From positions 1-40,209 of the forward strand of contig JACQUZ010000133.1 of NCBI GenBank assembly GCA_016210055.1: a stretch of DNA of 40,209 nt, read 5' to 3'. A model generated the notes under the pieces. The model saw nothing but the letters and a program-made list of their open reading frames with translations, was not told where the DNA came from and did no database searches. Each line of letters opens with the position of its first letter. Within the stretch, counting starts at the first letter, position 1. Of the stretch, positions 8,324-16,322 are shown in pieces. Position numbers and translations under genes: made by a program. This DNA is from Deltaproteobacteria bacterium. GTDB taxonomy: Bacteria; Myxococcota_A; Polyangia; Haliangiales; SHYZ01.

Positions 8324-9745
8324 GTGGCCGCCTGCCCGGGTCGCTCTCCCGCCCTTGCCCAAGGGCTGGCCATGCGCACAAATGCCGGCATGCCGGAGAT
8401 CGGCTCCAACCCCGATAGGCCGTTCGGCTGGTCGGCGACCATCCTGTCTGGAACTCCAGAGCTCGCGCCGACCTCCTGGATTTTGGACGGGCAGTATGAA
8501 CTTCTAAGAGAGCTGGGTCGAGGTGGGGTCGGCATCGTGTACCTCGCCGAGGACCTTCGCCTCAAGCGCCACGTGGCCATCAAGGTGCTTGCCCCCAGCA
8601 TGCTCCTCGATCCAAAGGCAAACGATCGCTTTGAGCGAGAAGCGATGGCCTTGGCCGCCCTGCGGCACCCCAACGTCATGCCCATTCACGCCATGGGTAT
8701 CGATCCCCAAGGGTATCGGTACATCGTCATGGAGTACGTCCAGGGCGAAACGCTCGAGGCTCAGCGCCACCGTCTCGCTTCGTGCGGGGATGTGATGCCC
8801 ATCACCCGCGCCATCGAGATCTTGGAAGGCGTGGCCGCGGGGCTGAGCGCCGCCCACGAGGCCGGGATCGTGCATCGGGACGTGTCCGGCGCGAACGTGA
8901 TTCTGGCCCAAGACGACCAGCGTCCGGTGCTCACGGACTTTGGCATGGCCCGCGTTCTTGGACACGCGGGCTTGAGCCTCGGGATTTGCGGAACGCCGCG
9001 ATACCTCGCGCCTGAGACCCTCTCCGGGCACGGGGTCCGCGCCGACCTGGCACCTCTCGTGGACCTTTACGCCATGGGAGTGATTGCTTTCGAGCTCTTC
9101 ACGGGCAGGCCGCCTTTCGAGTCTGGGGACCTGTTTGAGCTCATGCGCATGCACCGAGAGTCCCCGCCGCCCCTGCCTTCGTACTTGCGTCCCGACCTGC
9201 CCGCGGCCGTGGATAACGTGATCGTGCGGGCGCTGGCAAAGGATCCCCTAGCGCGCCCACCCAGTTGTGACGCGCTTGCACGCGCCCTGCGTGAGGCCCT
9301 GGAGGAACGGACATCGCCATTGGCCATCGAGCGTCCTCTATCGGCATCAAGGGCCAAGCTCCTCATCGCGACGCCCGACGACACGCTCGCGAGCCGACTC
9401 GTCAACGCAATCGCGCGTCACCTGGATGCCCGCCGTTTTGTCGTGTGCCACGCGCGGGACGGGTACGCCGCCTGGAATCATGCCAGGGCACGGACTCCAG
9501 AAGCTCTGGTGTGCGACACGGAGGTCACGGGCCTCAATGTGGTGGAGCTCCTGGCCTTGCTCCGCGGGCACCCTGGGACAGAGCGCATGCCTGTAGTGGT
9601 CATCACCGCGCAGCCGCTTTCGCCGGCAGACCGGTCCCTTTTTGATCGTCTCGGCATGCGTCGGCTGGTCAGCCCGGACGCGACAGACGATCAGCTCGCT
9701 CGCGTAATTCGATCGGTGGTCTCTGGCGAAGCTCGGGTAGTCTAG
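8324..9745 (+). CDS. Ser/Thr protein kinase with a receiver-like C-terminal domain
   Basis: A 473-residue soluble kinase. The kinase domain (about 56-325) shows the glycine loop LGRGGVGIVYLAED, the VAIK lysine, the helix-C Glu (FEREAMAL), an HRD loop and TDFGMAR. The catalytic loop is atypical: it reads HRDVSGAN, so the usual lysine of HRDxKPxN is a serine. The C-terminal 130 residues look like a response-regulator receiver: acidic pair TPDD, a potential phosphoacceptor in LVCDTEV and a strand VVVITAQ; the usual conserved lysine near the end is not evident. Two starts are plausible: GTG at 8324 (AAGGGA seven bases upstream) and ATG at 8372. It is divergent from a PP2C phosphatase and 4 bases before the cytochrome gene. 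Confidence 0.88.
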   Translation: MAACPGRSPALAQGLAMRTNAGMPEIGSNPDRPFGWSATILSGTPELAPTSWILDGQYELLRELGRGGVGIVYLAEDLRLKRHVAIKVLAPSMLLDPKANDRFEREAMALAALRHPNVMPIHAMGIDPQGYRYIVMEYVQGETLEAQRHRLASCGDVMPITRAIEILEGVAAGLSAAHEAGIVHRDVSGANVILAQDDQRPVLTDFGMARVLGHAGLSLGICGTPRYLAPETLSGHGVRADLAPLVDLYAMGVIAFELFTGRPPFESGDLFELMRMHRESPPPLPSYLRPDLPAAVDNVIVRALAKDPLARPPSCDALARALREALEERTSPLAIERPLSASRAKLLIATPDDTLASRLVNAIARHLDARRFVVCHARDGYAAWNHARARTPEALVCDTEVTGLNVVELLALLRGHPGTERMPVVVITAQPLSPADRSLFDRLGMRRLVSPDATDDQLARVIRSVVSGEARVV

Positions 9746-9749
9746 ACCG

Positions 9750-10085
9750 ATGGCTCGCGGGGTCCTGTCTACCTGTATCGGAGTGTTGCTTGCCGTCGGA
9801 TGCAACCCGGCGACCCAAGGCTCGACAGACGGCAAGATCCTCTTTGAGGCCACGTGCGCCAAGTGCCATGGCTACGACGGCAAGGGGCACCCCGTGGACA
9901 AGGTCAAGCTCGGAGTTCCCGACATGACCGAAGAGGCTTGGCACGACAGGCTCTCCGACGAGGACATGGCCCGTACCATTCGGAAGGGGTCCAAGAGCGG
10001 GAAGATGCCGGGCTTCGGAACGGCGTTGAGCGATCCTCAGATCGAAGCCGTGATCAAGCACGTGCGGACCCTGAGGGGCCGATAA
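9750..10085 (+). CDS. Mono-haem cytochrome c lipoprotein
   Basis: A 111-residue protein with a signal peptide ending in a lipobox (LLAVGC, Cys18), so it should be anchored at the periplasmic face of a membrane. The haem attachment motif CAKCH is at residues 36-40, and MPGFG near residue 87 supplies the likely axial Met, as in class I cytochrome c / c-551 types. Such proteins shuttle single electrons between respiratory complexes. It begins 4 bases after the kinase stop and may be co-transcribed with it, without an obvious functional link. Its last 32 bases overlap the 3' end of the convergent queG gene. Confidence 0.9.
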   Translation: MARGVLSTCIGVLLAVGCNPATQGSTDGKILFEATCAKCHGYDGKGHPVDKVKLGVPDMTEEAWHDRLSDEDMARTIRKGSKSGKMPGFGTALSDPQIEAVIKHVRTLRGR

Positions 10086-11223
10086 GTGTCTGAAGCGCCT
10101 GTTCAATTTCTTCGCGCACGGTGGGATCGGCTTCCTCGGTCAGGCGCTTGGATAGCGTCGCCGAGTCCCCAAGGCGGCCGAGCGCCCAGGCGGCATGGGC
10201 GCGCACGAGCGGGTGCCTATCCGTCAGGGCTCCCCTGAGTGCGGGAACGGCGCTCGGATCGCCCGTATTCCCGAGGGCCACGCAGGCGTTTCGAAGGAGC
10301 TGCTCGCGCCGGACCCGGCGCAACGCCGTGTGCTCTACGAGCTTGCGGAATTGGCTCGCGCCGAGGCCGATGAGCGCGCTGAGCTCGGGGGCCGCGCGCT
10401 CTGGCGATGGCGCGCTGAGCTCGGGTGCGGGTGCCGGGCCTCGCCCCGACGACACGGCTGTGTTGAACGGGCACGCCTCCTGGCAGACGTCGCAGCCGAA
10501 GATCCGCGTGCCGACGTGCTCCCGGAGATCGCGAGGAATGGGGCCACGGAGCTCAATCGTGAGGTAGGAGATGCACCGCCTGGCGTCGAGGACGAACTCG
10601 TCGACAAAAGCGCCCGTGGGGCAAGCATCCAGGCAGGAGCGACAGCTGCCACAACGCTTGCGCTCGGGCGCGCGCGCGGTCGGCGTAACATGCGCGGCGA
10701 GGAGCAGCTCTCCGAGGAGCACGTAGGAGCCCAGGCCGGGCGCGATGAGCATGGTGTTCTTGGCCACGAAGCCGATGCCTGCGCGCTCGGCCTCGTCCCG
10801 CTCCAGGAGAGGCGCTGTGTCCACGCAGGGTCGGGCCGCCACGGGGTTGCCGACGGCACGCGCGACCTCGTCGGCCAGCGTCCAAAGCTTGCGCTTGAAG
10901 ACCGCATGGTAATCCTCACCCCGAGCGTAGCGGGCGATGTGGCCGCGTGGACCGTTCGGCGGCATCAGGGGGTCCGGTGCGCCGTACGACAGCGCGACCA
11001 CGACGATGGTCATCGCCTCGGGAAGGAGCGCACGGGCATCTCTGCGCGCCTCGGCCTCCGCGGTGCGGCCGAGATACTCCATCTCGCCAGCGTGCCCCGC
11101 GTCGAGCCACGCGCGATAGAGGTGGTGCCGCGCGGCAGGCTCGACGGGAACAATCCCCACGCGATGGAAGCCCAGCCGACGGCTCACCTCGAGGATGAAT
11201 TCGGCCAGTCCTTCTGGGGACAT
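10054..11223 (-). CDS. queG: Epoxyqueuosine reductase QueG
   Basis: A 389-residue cytosolic enzyme that reduces epoxyqueuosine to queuosine in tRNA, using cobalamin and two [4Fe-4S] clusters. The ferredoxin-type clusters are seen as CGSCRSCLDACPTGAF and CDVCQEACPFN. The N-terminal half carries family blocks such as SYGAPDPL and DTAPLLERDEAERAGIGFVA. The C terminus is a short HEAT-repeat stretch (SAVPALRGALTDRHPLVRAH), as in longer QueG proteins. Length fits the E. coli enzyme (about 379). It follows the metallo-hydrolase gene by 20 bases on the same strand, and its 3' end overlaps the cytochrome gene. Confidence 0.93.
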   Translation of the reverse strand: MSPEGLAEFILEVSRRLGFHRVGIVPVEPAARHHLYRAWLDAGHAGEMEYLGRTAEAEARRDARALLPEAMTIVVVALSYGAPDPLMPPNGPRGHIARYARGEDYHAVFKRKLWTLADEVARAVGNPVAARPCVDTAPLLERDEAERAGIGFVAKNTMLIAPGLGSYVLLGELLLAAHVTPTARAPERKRCGSCRSCLDACPTGAFVDEFVLDARRCISYLTIELRGPIPRDLREHVGTRIFGCDVCQEACPFNTAVSSGRGPAPAPELSAPSPERAAPELSALIGLGASQFRKLVEHTALRRVRREQLLRNACVALGNTGDPSAVPALRGALTDRHPLVRAHAAWALGRLGDSATLSKRLTEEADPTVREEIEQALQTLIGPSGSARA

Positions 11224-11243
11224 GGGTTAGGAAACGAACGCTT

Positions 11244-12071
11244 TCAGGCTGCTTGCCATTCGGCCTGGGACTTGAGCTGCGCGAACTCGGTGGGATCGTG
11301 GGAGCAAAACACGCGCACCTGTCCGATCTGCTCGCGCGCGAGCTGCCGGAGTCGCTCCTGGTTTCGCATTCGCGCCAGCCGATCGACGTCGTCGAAGAGC
11401 TGCACGAACTCGAGCCCGGGCGTGCAGCGACGACCTCGGGGATCCATTTCGCCCGCATGCATGTAGGCGTCGCCGCAATGGAGGAGCCAGGTGTCAGCAA
11501 GCTGAACCGCGACCCCCGAGTGCCCGCGGGTGTGTCCGGAGAGGGGCACCATGAGGATCTCGGGGGGAAGACCGGGAATGTCGCGGACGCATTCGAACCC
11601 AAGCCAGCGCTCGCCAGATGTGGAATGGCGTGCCCAGCGCGGAGCGTGCTCCCAGTGGCACGCCTGGTAACGCGATCGCTCGTTTAAGTGCCATGGACGG
11701 CAGGCAGCGACGTGTTCCTTGTAATAGACATGGACGGTCGCATCGGGGAAATCGCAGATGCCACCCGCGTGGTCGGGATCCAGGTGCGTGAGGAGCACGT
11801 GGCGCACATCGCTCGGCTGGAACCCGAGCGCCTTGACCTGGTTCACCGCGGCCTCCGCGGGATCCAAGACAGGTCCGACGCTCGACAAGAACCCTCGCCC
11901 CAAGCGGCCCGGCTGGGTGCAATTCAAGAGGCCGATGCCCGTGTCGACGAGCACCAACCCTCCGCTGGTCTCGATCAGCAGGCAGTGGCACACGAGCTTG
12001 CCGGCGTCGTTGATGAGGAGGCGGCTGAGAGGCGGGCACAGCGTGGCGCAGTTCAAGTGATGTACCTTCAT
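11244..12071 (-). CDS. Metallo-beta-lactamase-fold hydrolase, lactonase-like
   Basis: A 275-residue soluble protein resembling the N-acyl homoserine lactonase-like branch of the metallo-beta-lactamase superfamily. The N terminus (MKVHHLNCATLCPP) and LVLVDTGIGL are typical of this branch. The metal motif reads THLDPDHAGG (His96, Asp98, Asp100, His101), so the second histidine of the usual HxHxDH is an aspartate. Further ligands are likely in SGHTRGHS and HCGDAYMHAGE. The substrate could be a lactone or another ester; quorum quenching is not shown. It lies directly upstream of queG (20-base gap), probably in one transcript, though a role in queuosine metabolism is not implied. Confidence 0.8.
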   Translation of the reverse strand: MKVHHLNCATLCPPLSRLLINDAGKLVCHCLLIETSGGLVLVDTGIGLLNCTQPGRLGRGFLSSVGPVLDPAEAAVNQVKALGFQPSDVRHVLLTHLDPDHAGGICDFPDATVHVYYKEHVAACRPWHLNERSRYQACHWEHAPRWARHSTSGERWLGFECVRDIPGLPPEILMVPLSGHTRGHSGVAVQLADTWLLHCGDAYMHAGEMDPRGRRCTPGLEFVQLFDDVDRLARMRNQERLRQLAREQIGQVRVFCSHDPTEFAQLKSQAEWQAA

Positions 12072-12117
12072 CGCGTCTAGAGCCTAGCATGACGCGGCGG
12101 GCGACATGCCATGTCAC

Positions 12118-12130
12118 GGGACACTGTCCC
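12118..12130. repeat. Perfect 13-base palindrome GGGACACTGTCCC
   Basis: GGGACA and TGTCCC flank a single central base. It sits in the 157-base divergent gap between the metallo-hydrolase start (12071) and the lipoprotein start (12229). It could be an operator for either gene or a short interspersed palindrome. No function can be assigned from one copy. Confidence 0.35.
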
Positions 12131-12228
12131 TGTCATCGAGAGGCGCTTGCTCCCGCAAGTACTGGTCGTGACGAGGTCGGGTGGGCGTGCTAGACCTGGA
12201 ACGGTGCTTGCTTGTAGGAGTGAACGGA

Positions 12229-13041
12229 ATGCAGAGAGCTAACGTTTTCGTTGTTCTCGGCTGGGCGTTGCTCGCCGGGTGTCATTCGGTTTCAGCAAGC
12301 TGGGAGACCGATGCGGAAAGCGCGAAGGCGGCGGATGCCTCGCGAGGTCTCGACGTGGCGGTGGTCGATGCCGGGACACCAGACGCCGCTTGGCCTGATG
12401 CCGTGCCGGCGGACGCCATGGTGCCGGACGTCACGGTGCCGGACGCCATGGTGCCGGACGTCACGGTGCCGGACGTCACGGTGCCGGACGCCACGGTGCC
12501 GGACGCCACGGTGCCGGACGCCACGGTGCCGGACGTGACAAGGCCCGAGTGCACGAGCGCAGCGGACTGCGCCGAGCCACGCTGCGGGCAATGGTCGGAC
12601 TGCGCGTTTGAAAACACGTGCTCCACGGAGGGTATCCGCACGCGAACATGCGTGCCGATGGTCTGCACGGCGAGTTTCACCTGTGCCGAGGGGACTCCGT
12701 ACGAGGAAGAAGACCGCACGAGCTGCCCACGCGAAACCGACGGTCTCCGCTGCGGCGAGACGCAGTGCACGGACTTCAGTGACTGCACGTACGACGGGGA
12801 CGCCAAGTGCGACAACACGGGCGTTCGCACCCGCGCCTGCTGGCCGCTCCTGTGCTCGGGCGGCGAGTGCAAGAACGGCACGGCGACGACAGAGATCGAC
12901 ACCGCGACCTGCGCGCGAAGTACCCAAGGGCAATCCTGCGGGATGCTTTTGTGTCCACTGGGACCGACGAGCTTGGGTTCCGTAGCGGGCTGCTGTGACA
13001 TGGAGCAGTGCGTGCGTTGTCCGGACGCGAGGTGTGGCTAA
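12229..13041 (+). CDS. Cys-rich lipoprotein with a VPD pentapeptide repeat spacer
   Basis: A 270-residue predicted lipoprotein. The ATG at 12229 follows TAGGAG by about 8 bases and starts a signal peptide with lipobox LLAGC; reading from 12181 only adds an unlikely leader. Residues about 46-104 are an Asp/Pro-rich linker of VPDAM, VPDVT and VPDAT pentapeptides coded by 15-bp tandem repeats. The rest is a Cys-rich region with about 24 cysteines arranged in two similar modules (CGQWSDCAFENTC and CTDFSDCTYDGDAKC), probably disulfide-bonded at the cell surface. Lipoproteins of this layout (lipobox, low-complexity stalk, Cys-rich head) are frequent in myxobacteria and have no known function. Confidence 0.78.
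   Translation: MQRANVFVVLGWALLAGCHSVSASWETDAESAKAADASRGLDVAVVDAGTPDAAWPDAVPADAMVPDVTVPDAMVPDVTVPDVTVPDATVPDATVPDATVPDVTRPECTSAADCAEPRCGQWSDCAFENTCSTEGIRTRTCVPMVCTASFTCAEGTPYEEEDRTSCPRETDGLRCGETQCTDFSDCTYDGDAKCDNTGVRTRACWPLLCSGGECKNGTATTEIDTATCARSTQGQSCGMLLCPLGPTSLGSVAGCCDMEQCVRCPDARCG
12418..12537 (+). repeat. Eight 15-bp tandem repeats inside the lipoprotein gene
   Basis: Eight units of the form (A)(C/T)GGTGCCGGACG(T/C)C encode VPD pentapeptides in frame. Variation is limited to an ATG/ACG position and a GTC/GCC position, suggesting recent expansion or contraction by slippage. Units are a multiple of three, so length changes keep the frame. Confidence 0.9.
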
Positions 13042-13117
13042 GACCGTCCTGGCAAGGCTTGCCGGCGCGTGTCGGCGCGTTGACAACGCACCCCAGGCAC
13101 GGTACGAGGCTCTCGTC

Positions 13118-14314
13118 GTGAGTCGATTGGCAGTCCTTGCGTCCCTTTCCTTAAGCCCGCGCGATGTTCCGCCCGAGAATTGGAACGATTGGCGCTGGCA
13201 GCTCCGTAACTCCGTCCAGGCCGAGGACATCGCAAAGCTCCTCGAGCTGACGGATGATGAGCGCTTGGGACTTGCAGCGGCTGGTCATCTCTTTAGGGTG
13301 GGTGCCACGCCTTATTACTTCTCCTTAATCGATCGAGAGCATCCCCATTGCCCGGTTCGCAGGCAAATCATTCCATGGGGGCAAGAGCTCCGTACGGTCC
13401 CTGCCGAGCTCTTGGATCCGCTGGGGGAAGATACCCATAACCCCACGCCCGCGATCGTGCACAAGTACCCCGACCGGGTCCTGCTTCTGGCGCTCGATCG
13501 GTGCGCCATTTACTGCCGGCACTGCAACCGGCGTCGCTTGGTTGGTGGGGACGACCCGCCGACGCGCGCCGAGCTCGAGCAGGCCTTCGACTACATTGCG
13601 CGGACGCGGCGGATTCGCGACGTGTTGATTTCAGGTGGCGATCCGCTCTGCCTGTCTACCGAGAAACTGGACTACATCCTGTCTCGGGTCCGCGCGATTC
13701 CCCACGTGGAGATCATCCGCATCGGGACCCGCGTGCCAGTCGTGCTCCCGATGCGCATCGATGACGCGCTGGTCGCCATGCTGCGCAAGCACCACCCGCT
13801 GTTCGTGAACACCCATTTCAACCACGCCAAGGAGATTACCGCCGAGGCGCGCCGGGGCTGCGAGAAGCTGGTCGATGCGGGTATTCCGGTGGGGAATCAG
13901 GCCGTCCTCTTGCGCGGCGTAAACTCGTCCGTGCGCTCGCTTCGGCGGCTGTTTCGCGAGCTCCTCAAGATGAGGGTCAAGCCCTACTACCTTTTCCAAG
14001 GGGACACGGTCGTGGGCACGGATCACCTCCGCACCCCAGTGGAAACGGCCATCGAGCTCATGGCCGGCCTACGGGGATGGATGTCGGGCATGGCCATTCC
14101 TCACCTCGTGATCGATGCGCCGGGTGGTGGTGGCAAGGTGCCCATCGGACCTAAGTACCTCGCCGACATGAACGACGAAAGGGTCATGCTGCGAAACTAC
14201 CGTGGGCAGTCCATCGAGTACCCGCAGCCCCAGGACAAGGACTGCACGGTCCCCTACGACAGCGTGTTCTTCGCCGACGAGCTTCCAGACGACGATCGCG
14301 AGGGCGGGGCGTAG
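13118..14314 (+). CDS. kamA: Lysine 2,3-aminomutase
   Basis: A 398-residue radical SAM/PLP enzyme converting L-lysine to L-beta-lysine. The GTG at 13118 (GAGG upstream) is preferred; the longer frame from 12995 overlaps the preceding lipoprotein. Motifs in order: radical SAM cluster CAIYCRHC near residue 130, SGGDPLCLSTEKLD, IIRIGTRVPVVLPMRI, THFNHAKEIT, NQAVLLRGVN, FQGDTVVG and IDAPGGGGKVPI. The last two carry the two aspartates for the substrate's epsilon-amino group, and the Lys after GGGG binds PLP. This copy is closer to the classical clostridial/Bacillus enzyme than the 6010-7407 paralogue. It could feed beta-lysine solute or lysine degradation, but no acetyltransferase or downstream enzyme lies beside it. 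It converges with nth, 4 bases between stops. Confidence 0.88.
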   Translation: MSRLAVLASLSLSPRDVPPENWNDWRWQLRNSVQAEDIAKLLELTDDERLGLAAAGHLFRVGATPYYFSLIDREHPHCPVRRQIIPWGQELRTVPAELLDPLGEDTHNPTPAIVHKYPDRVLLLALDRCAIYCRHCNRRRLVGGDDPPTRAELEQAFDYIARTRRIRDVLISGGDPLCLSTEKLDYILSRVRAIPHVEIIRIGTRVPVVLPMRIDDALVAMLRKHHPLFVNTHFNHAKEITAEARRGCEKLVDAGIPVGNQAVLLRGVNSSVRSLRRLFRELLKMRVKPYYLFQGDTVVGTDHLRTPVETAIELMAGLRGWMSGMAIPHLVIDAPGGGGKVPIGPKYLADMNDERVMLRNYRGQSIEYPQPQDKDCTVPYDSVFFADELPDDDREGGA

Positions 14315-14318
14315 CGAC

Positions 14319-14978
14319 TCACCGTGGCTGCACGTCGGCGCTCGGGCAAAGCGGTGCAAGGGCGCACGAATCGCACCGCGGCTTCCGAGCGTCGCAGGTG
14401 CGCCGGCCATGCCAGATGAGCTGGTGGGCCGTGCAAATCCACTCGGAGCGGGGCAGGATTTCCATGAGATCCTGCTCGATACGCTTGGGATCGTCGCTCT
14501 TGGACAATCCGAGGCGCTGCGAGAGCCTTTGCACGTGGGTATCAACGACCACCCCTGTGGCGAGGCCAAAGGCGGTACCCAGCACGACGTTCGCCGTTTT
14601 CCGGGCCACGCCAGGGAGCTCGAGCATTTCTTCCATGGTGCGAGGAACTTGGCTGTCGTGTTTTTCCGCAAGGACGCGGGCCATCCCGATGAGGTTCTTG
14701 GCCTTGTTGCGGAAGAAACCGGTGGACCTTACGACCTCTTCCAGCTCCTCCTTTTGTGCCTGGGCAAGGGCATGGGCGCCTGGCCAGCGGCGAAAAAGCT
14801 CTGGGGTGACCATGTTCACCCGCACGTCCGTGCACTGAGCCGACAGGATCGTGGCGCACAAGAGCTCGAACGGTGAGCTCCATCGGAGCTCGCAATCCGC
14901 CTCGGGATACAGCCTGGCGAGCTCGTCCAGAATGCCCTTCACCCGCGCCGAATCGTCTTGTTTTCGCGTCTTTCCCAT
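14319..14978 (-). CDS. nth: Endonuclease III (DNA glycosylase/AP lyase)
   Basis: A 219-residue base-excision repair enzyme that removes oxidised pyrimidines and cuts the abasic site. The helix-hairpin-helix is ELPGVARKTANVVL, with the Schiff-base lysine (Lys127 from this start) and the catalytic Asp in VVVDTHVQR (Asp146). The [4Fe-4S] ligands are at the C terminus in the standard C-x6-C-x2-C-x5-C spacing (CDARKPRCDSCALAPLC). ATG at 14978 gives a length close to the 211-residue E. coli protein; a TTG at 15014 would add 12 residues. It is divergent from the DoxX gene by 57 bases. Confidence 0.95.
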   Translation of the reverse strand: MGKTRKQDDSARVKGILDELARLYPEADCELRWSSPFELLCATILSAQCTDVRVNMVTPELFRRWPGAHALAQAQKEELEEVVRSTGFFRNKAKNLIGMARVLAEKHDSQVPRTMEEMLELPGVARKTANVVLGTAFGLATGVVVDTHVQRLSQRLGLSKSDDPKRIEQDLMEILPRSEWICTAHQLIWHGRRTCDARKPRCDSCALAPLCPSADVQPR

Positions 14979-15035
14979 CGCGCGCACTTTGCCGTGGGTT
15001 TGCTCCCCAGACAAGTCGCGTGCTAATGCGATGTC

Positions 15036-15449
15036 ATGGCATTTCGTGATAGCGCGCGCTCCTTCCTTCTGCTCCTTGCCCGCTTGTGCGTCGCCGCTGT
15101 GTTCCTATACACGGGATATCGGAACATCGGAAAGATAGACGCCACGGCAGGAAGGCTGGCTGAGTTGCATTATCCGGTGCCCAAGATCATGGCCATTGTC
15201 GCCGTGCTCGCCGAGCTGGGAGGAGGACTCTCGCTGGCGTTCGGGGCGTTCATGCGCGCGGGTTGCCTGGCGCTCATCCTGTTTCTCCTCCCTACGACCT
15301 ACAGCTTCCACGTCCCGGGAATGCTTGCCGGGGACTCGATGCAGGCCATCCAGGCGCTCAAGAACCTGGCGATGATTGGCGGGATCCTGGCGCTCTCGTT
15401 CGCTGGCCCCGGTGGATGGAGCTGGGACCGGCGAGGACAGGGGGGGTAG
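15036..15449 (+). CDS. DoxX-family membrane protein
   Basis: A 137-residue inner-membrane protein with about four hydrophobic helices, at roughly 9-26, 50-68, 72-90 and 108-125. The pattern LARLCVAAVFLYTGYRNIGK, the AELGGGLSLAFG segment and the TTYSFHVPGM loop fit the DoxX/SURF4-like family. Members include quinone-oxidoreductase subunits and proteins tied to redox stress; the role here is unknown. The following lipoprotein starts directly at its stop codon (TAG then GTG), so the two are translationally coupled. Confidence 0.82.
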   Translation: MAFRDSARSFLLLLARLCVAAVFLYTGYRNIGKIDATAGRLAELHYPVPKIMAIVAVLAELGGGLSLAFGAFMRAGCLALILFLLPTTYSFHVPGMLAGDSMQAIQALKNLAMIGGILALSFAGPGGWSWDRRGQGG

Positions 15450-16322
15450 GTGCGAAAAAGGATACACCTGGCCGGGCTGCTCGCCGCGTGGGCCTACCTG
15501 CTCGCCGCTTGCGCGCCTTCGGCCGTCACGATCAAGCGCGCTCGCAAAGTTGGTTACCAGGTCGACTTTGCTACCGTGTGGAACGCGGTGTCGGCCGCGG
15601 TCCATGAGCGCTACGCGCGGATCCTCGTCGAGGACCCAGCGCGGGGGCGCATCCGAACAGACTGGCATGTCGTAGGGGAATCGTCGGCCGAAGTCATCAA
15701 CGCCCAGGGAGACATGCGCCCTGGAGCCAAGGTGTTCCGGCTCTTCGTCGAAATCGAGGGGGAAAAAGGGAAGGCCCCATGGTCGATCAGCGTCGACGGC
15801 GAGGCCGCCGAGTACAGGCCTGGCATGACGCTCTTGTCCCCTTACAAGCACGGGGACGTCGATGAACCGTCTTGGGTGACGCCACGCATCGACGCGATCT
15901 ACCTGCGGGTCTACAAGGAGCTCGAGAGACACGCCGTGGGCATGCCCGAACGGGAGGAGATCACCTTGGAACGGAGCATTTCCCGCTGGTCGCATCTTCC
16001 CAGAGATGCCGCGCGAGCCCTCGCTGCCGTGCACGAGGCAGCGTCGCGGGGAGACCCGGCGGCGCTCCGTCCTTACATGTCGAGCCCGTTTCGAAGCGAC
16101 GCGGGAGAGCTCCGCGCCGACGAGGTTGTGCCCATGTGGGGGGCCGACCCGTCCCTCCTCGTTCCACTTGTCCATGCACTGGAAGGCACGTGCAGCCAAG
16201 AGGGCTCGGACGGCGTCGTTCGGTGCACGGGAGGGCTCGCGAGCGGAAAGAGCGGCGGCACCCTTGCTTTGTTTCGACTTGTCGGCGGAAAATGGCTCCT
16301 CGTAGCCCATGTCGCGCTCTGA
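15450..16322 (+). CDS. Lipoprotein of unknown function
   Basis: A 290-residue predicted lipoprotein starting with GTG directly after the DoxX stop, preceded by a GGGGGG tract that serves as ribosome binding site. The signal peptide ends in LLAAC (Cys near 21). The first half reads like a small alpha/beta lipoprotein domain (DFATVWNAVSAAVHERYARI) of the type annotated as uncharacterised envelope lipoproteins; the second half (from about 190) holds a separate domain with two cysteines (EGTCSQEGSDGVVRCTGG) that are probably disulfide-linked. I do not recognise a specific family. It overlaps the next gene by 14 bases, so DoxX, this lipoprotein and the metallo-hydrolase probably form one operon. 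Confidence 0.7.
   Translation: MRKRIHLAGLLAAWAYLLAACAPSAVTIKRARKVGYQVDFATVWNAVSAAVHERYARILVEDPARGRIRTDWHVVGESSAEVINAQGDMRPGAKVFRLFVEIEGEKGKAPWSISVDGEAAEYRPGMTLLSPYKHGDVDEPSWVTPRIDAIYLRVYKELERHAVGMPEREEITLERSISRWSHLPRDAARALAAVHEAASRGDPAALRPYMSSPFRSDAGELRADEVVPMWGADPSLLVPLVHALEGTCSQEGSDGVVRCTGGLASGKSGGTLALFRLVGGKWLLVAHVAL

Noticed and set aside
10195..11466. Plus-strand 423-codon frame over queG
   Set aside because: Antisense to a clear QueG with two Fe-S motifs.
12418..12537. CRISPR-like array
   Set aside because: Contiguous 15-bp units without spacers that encode a VPD stalk in frame.
12995..13117. N-terminal extension of the second KamA
   Set aside because: It overlaps the lipoprotein end and lacks family sequence; GTG at 13118 has a ribosome binding site.
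12292..13230. Minus-strand frame of His/Arg repeats
   Set aside because: Mirror of the 15-bp tandem repeats; repetitive DNA keeps several frames open.
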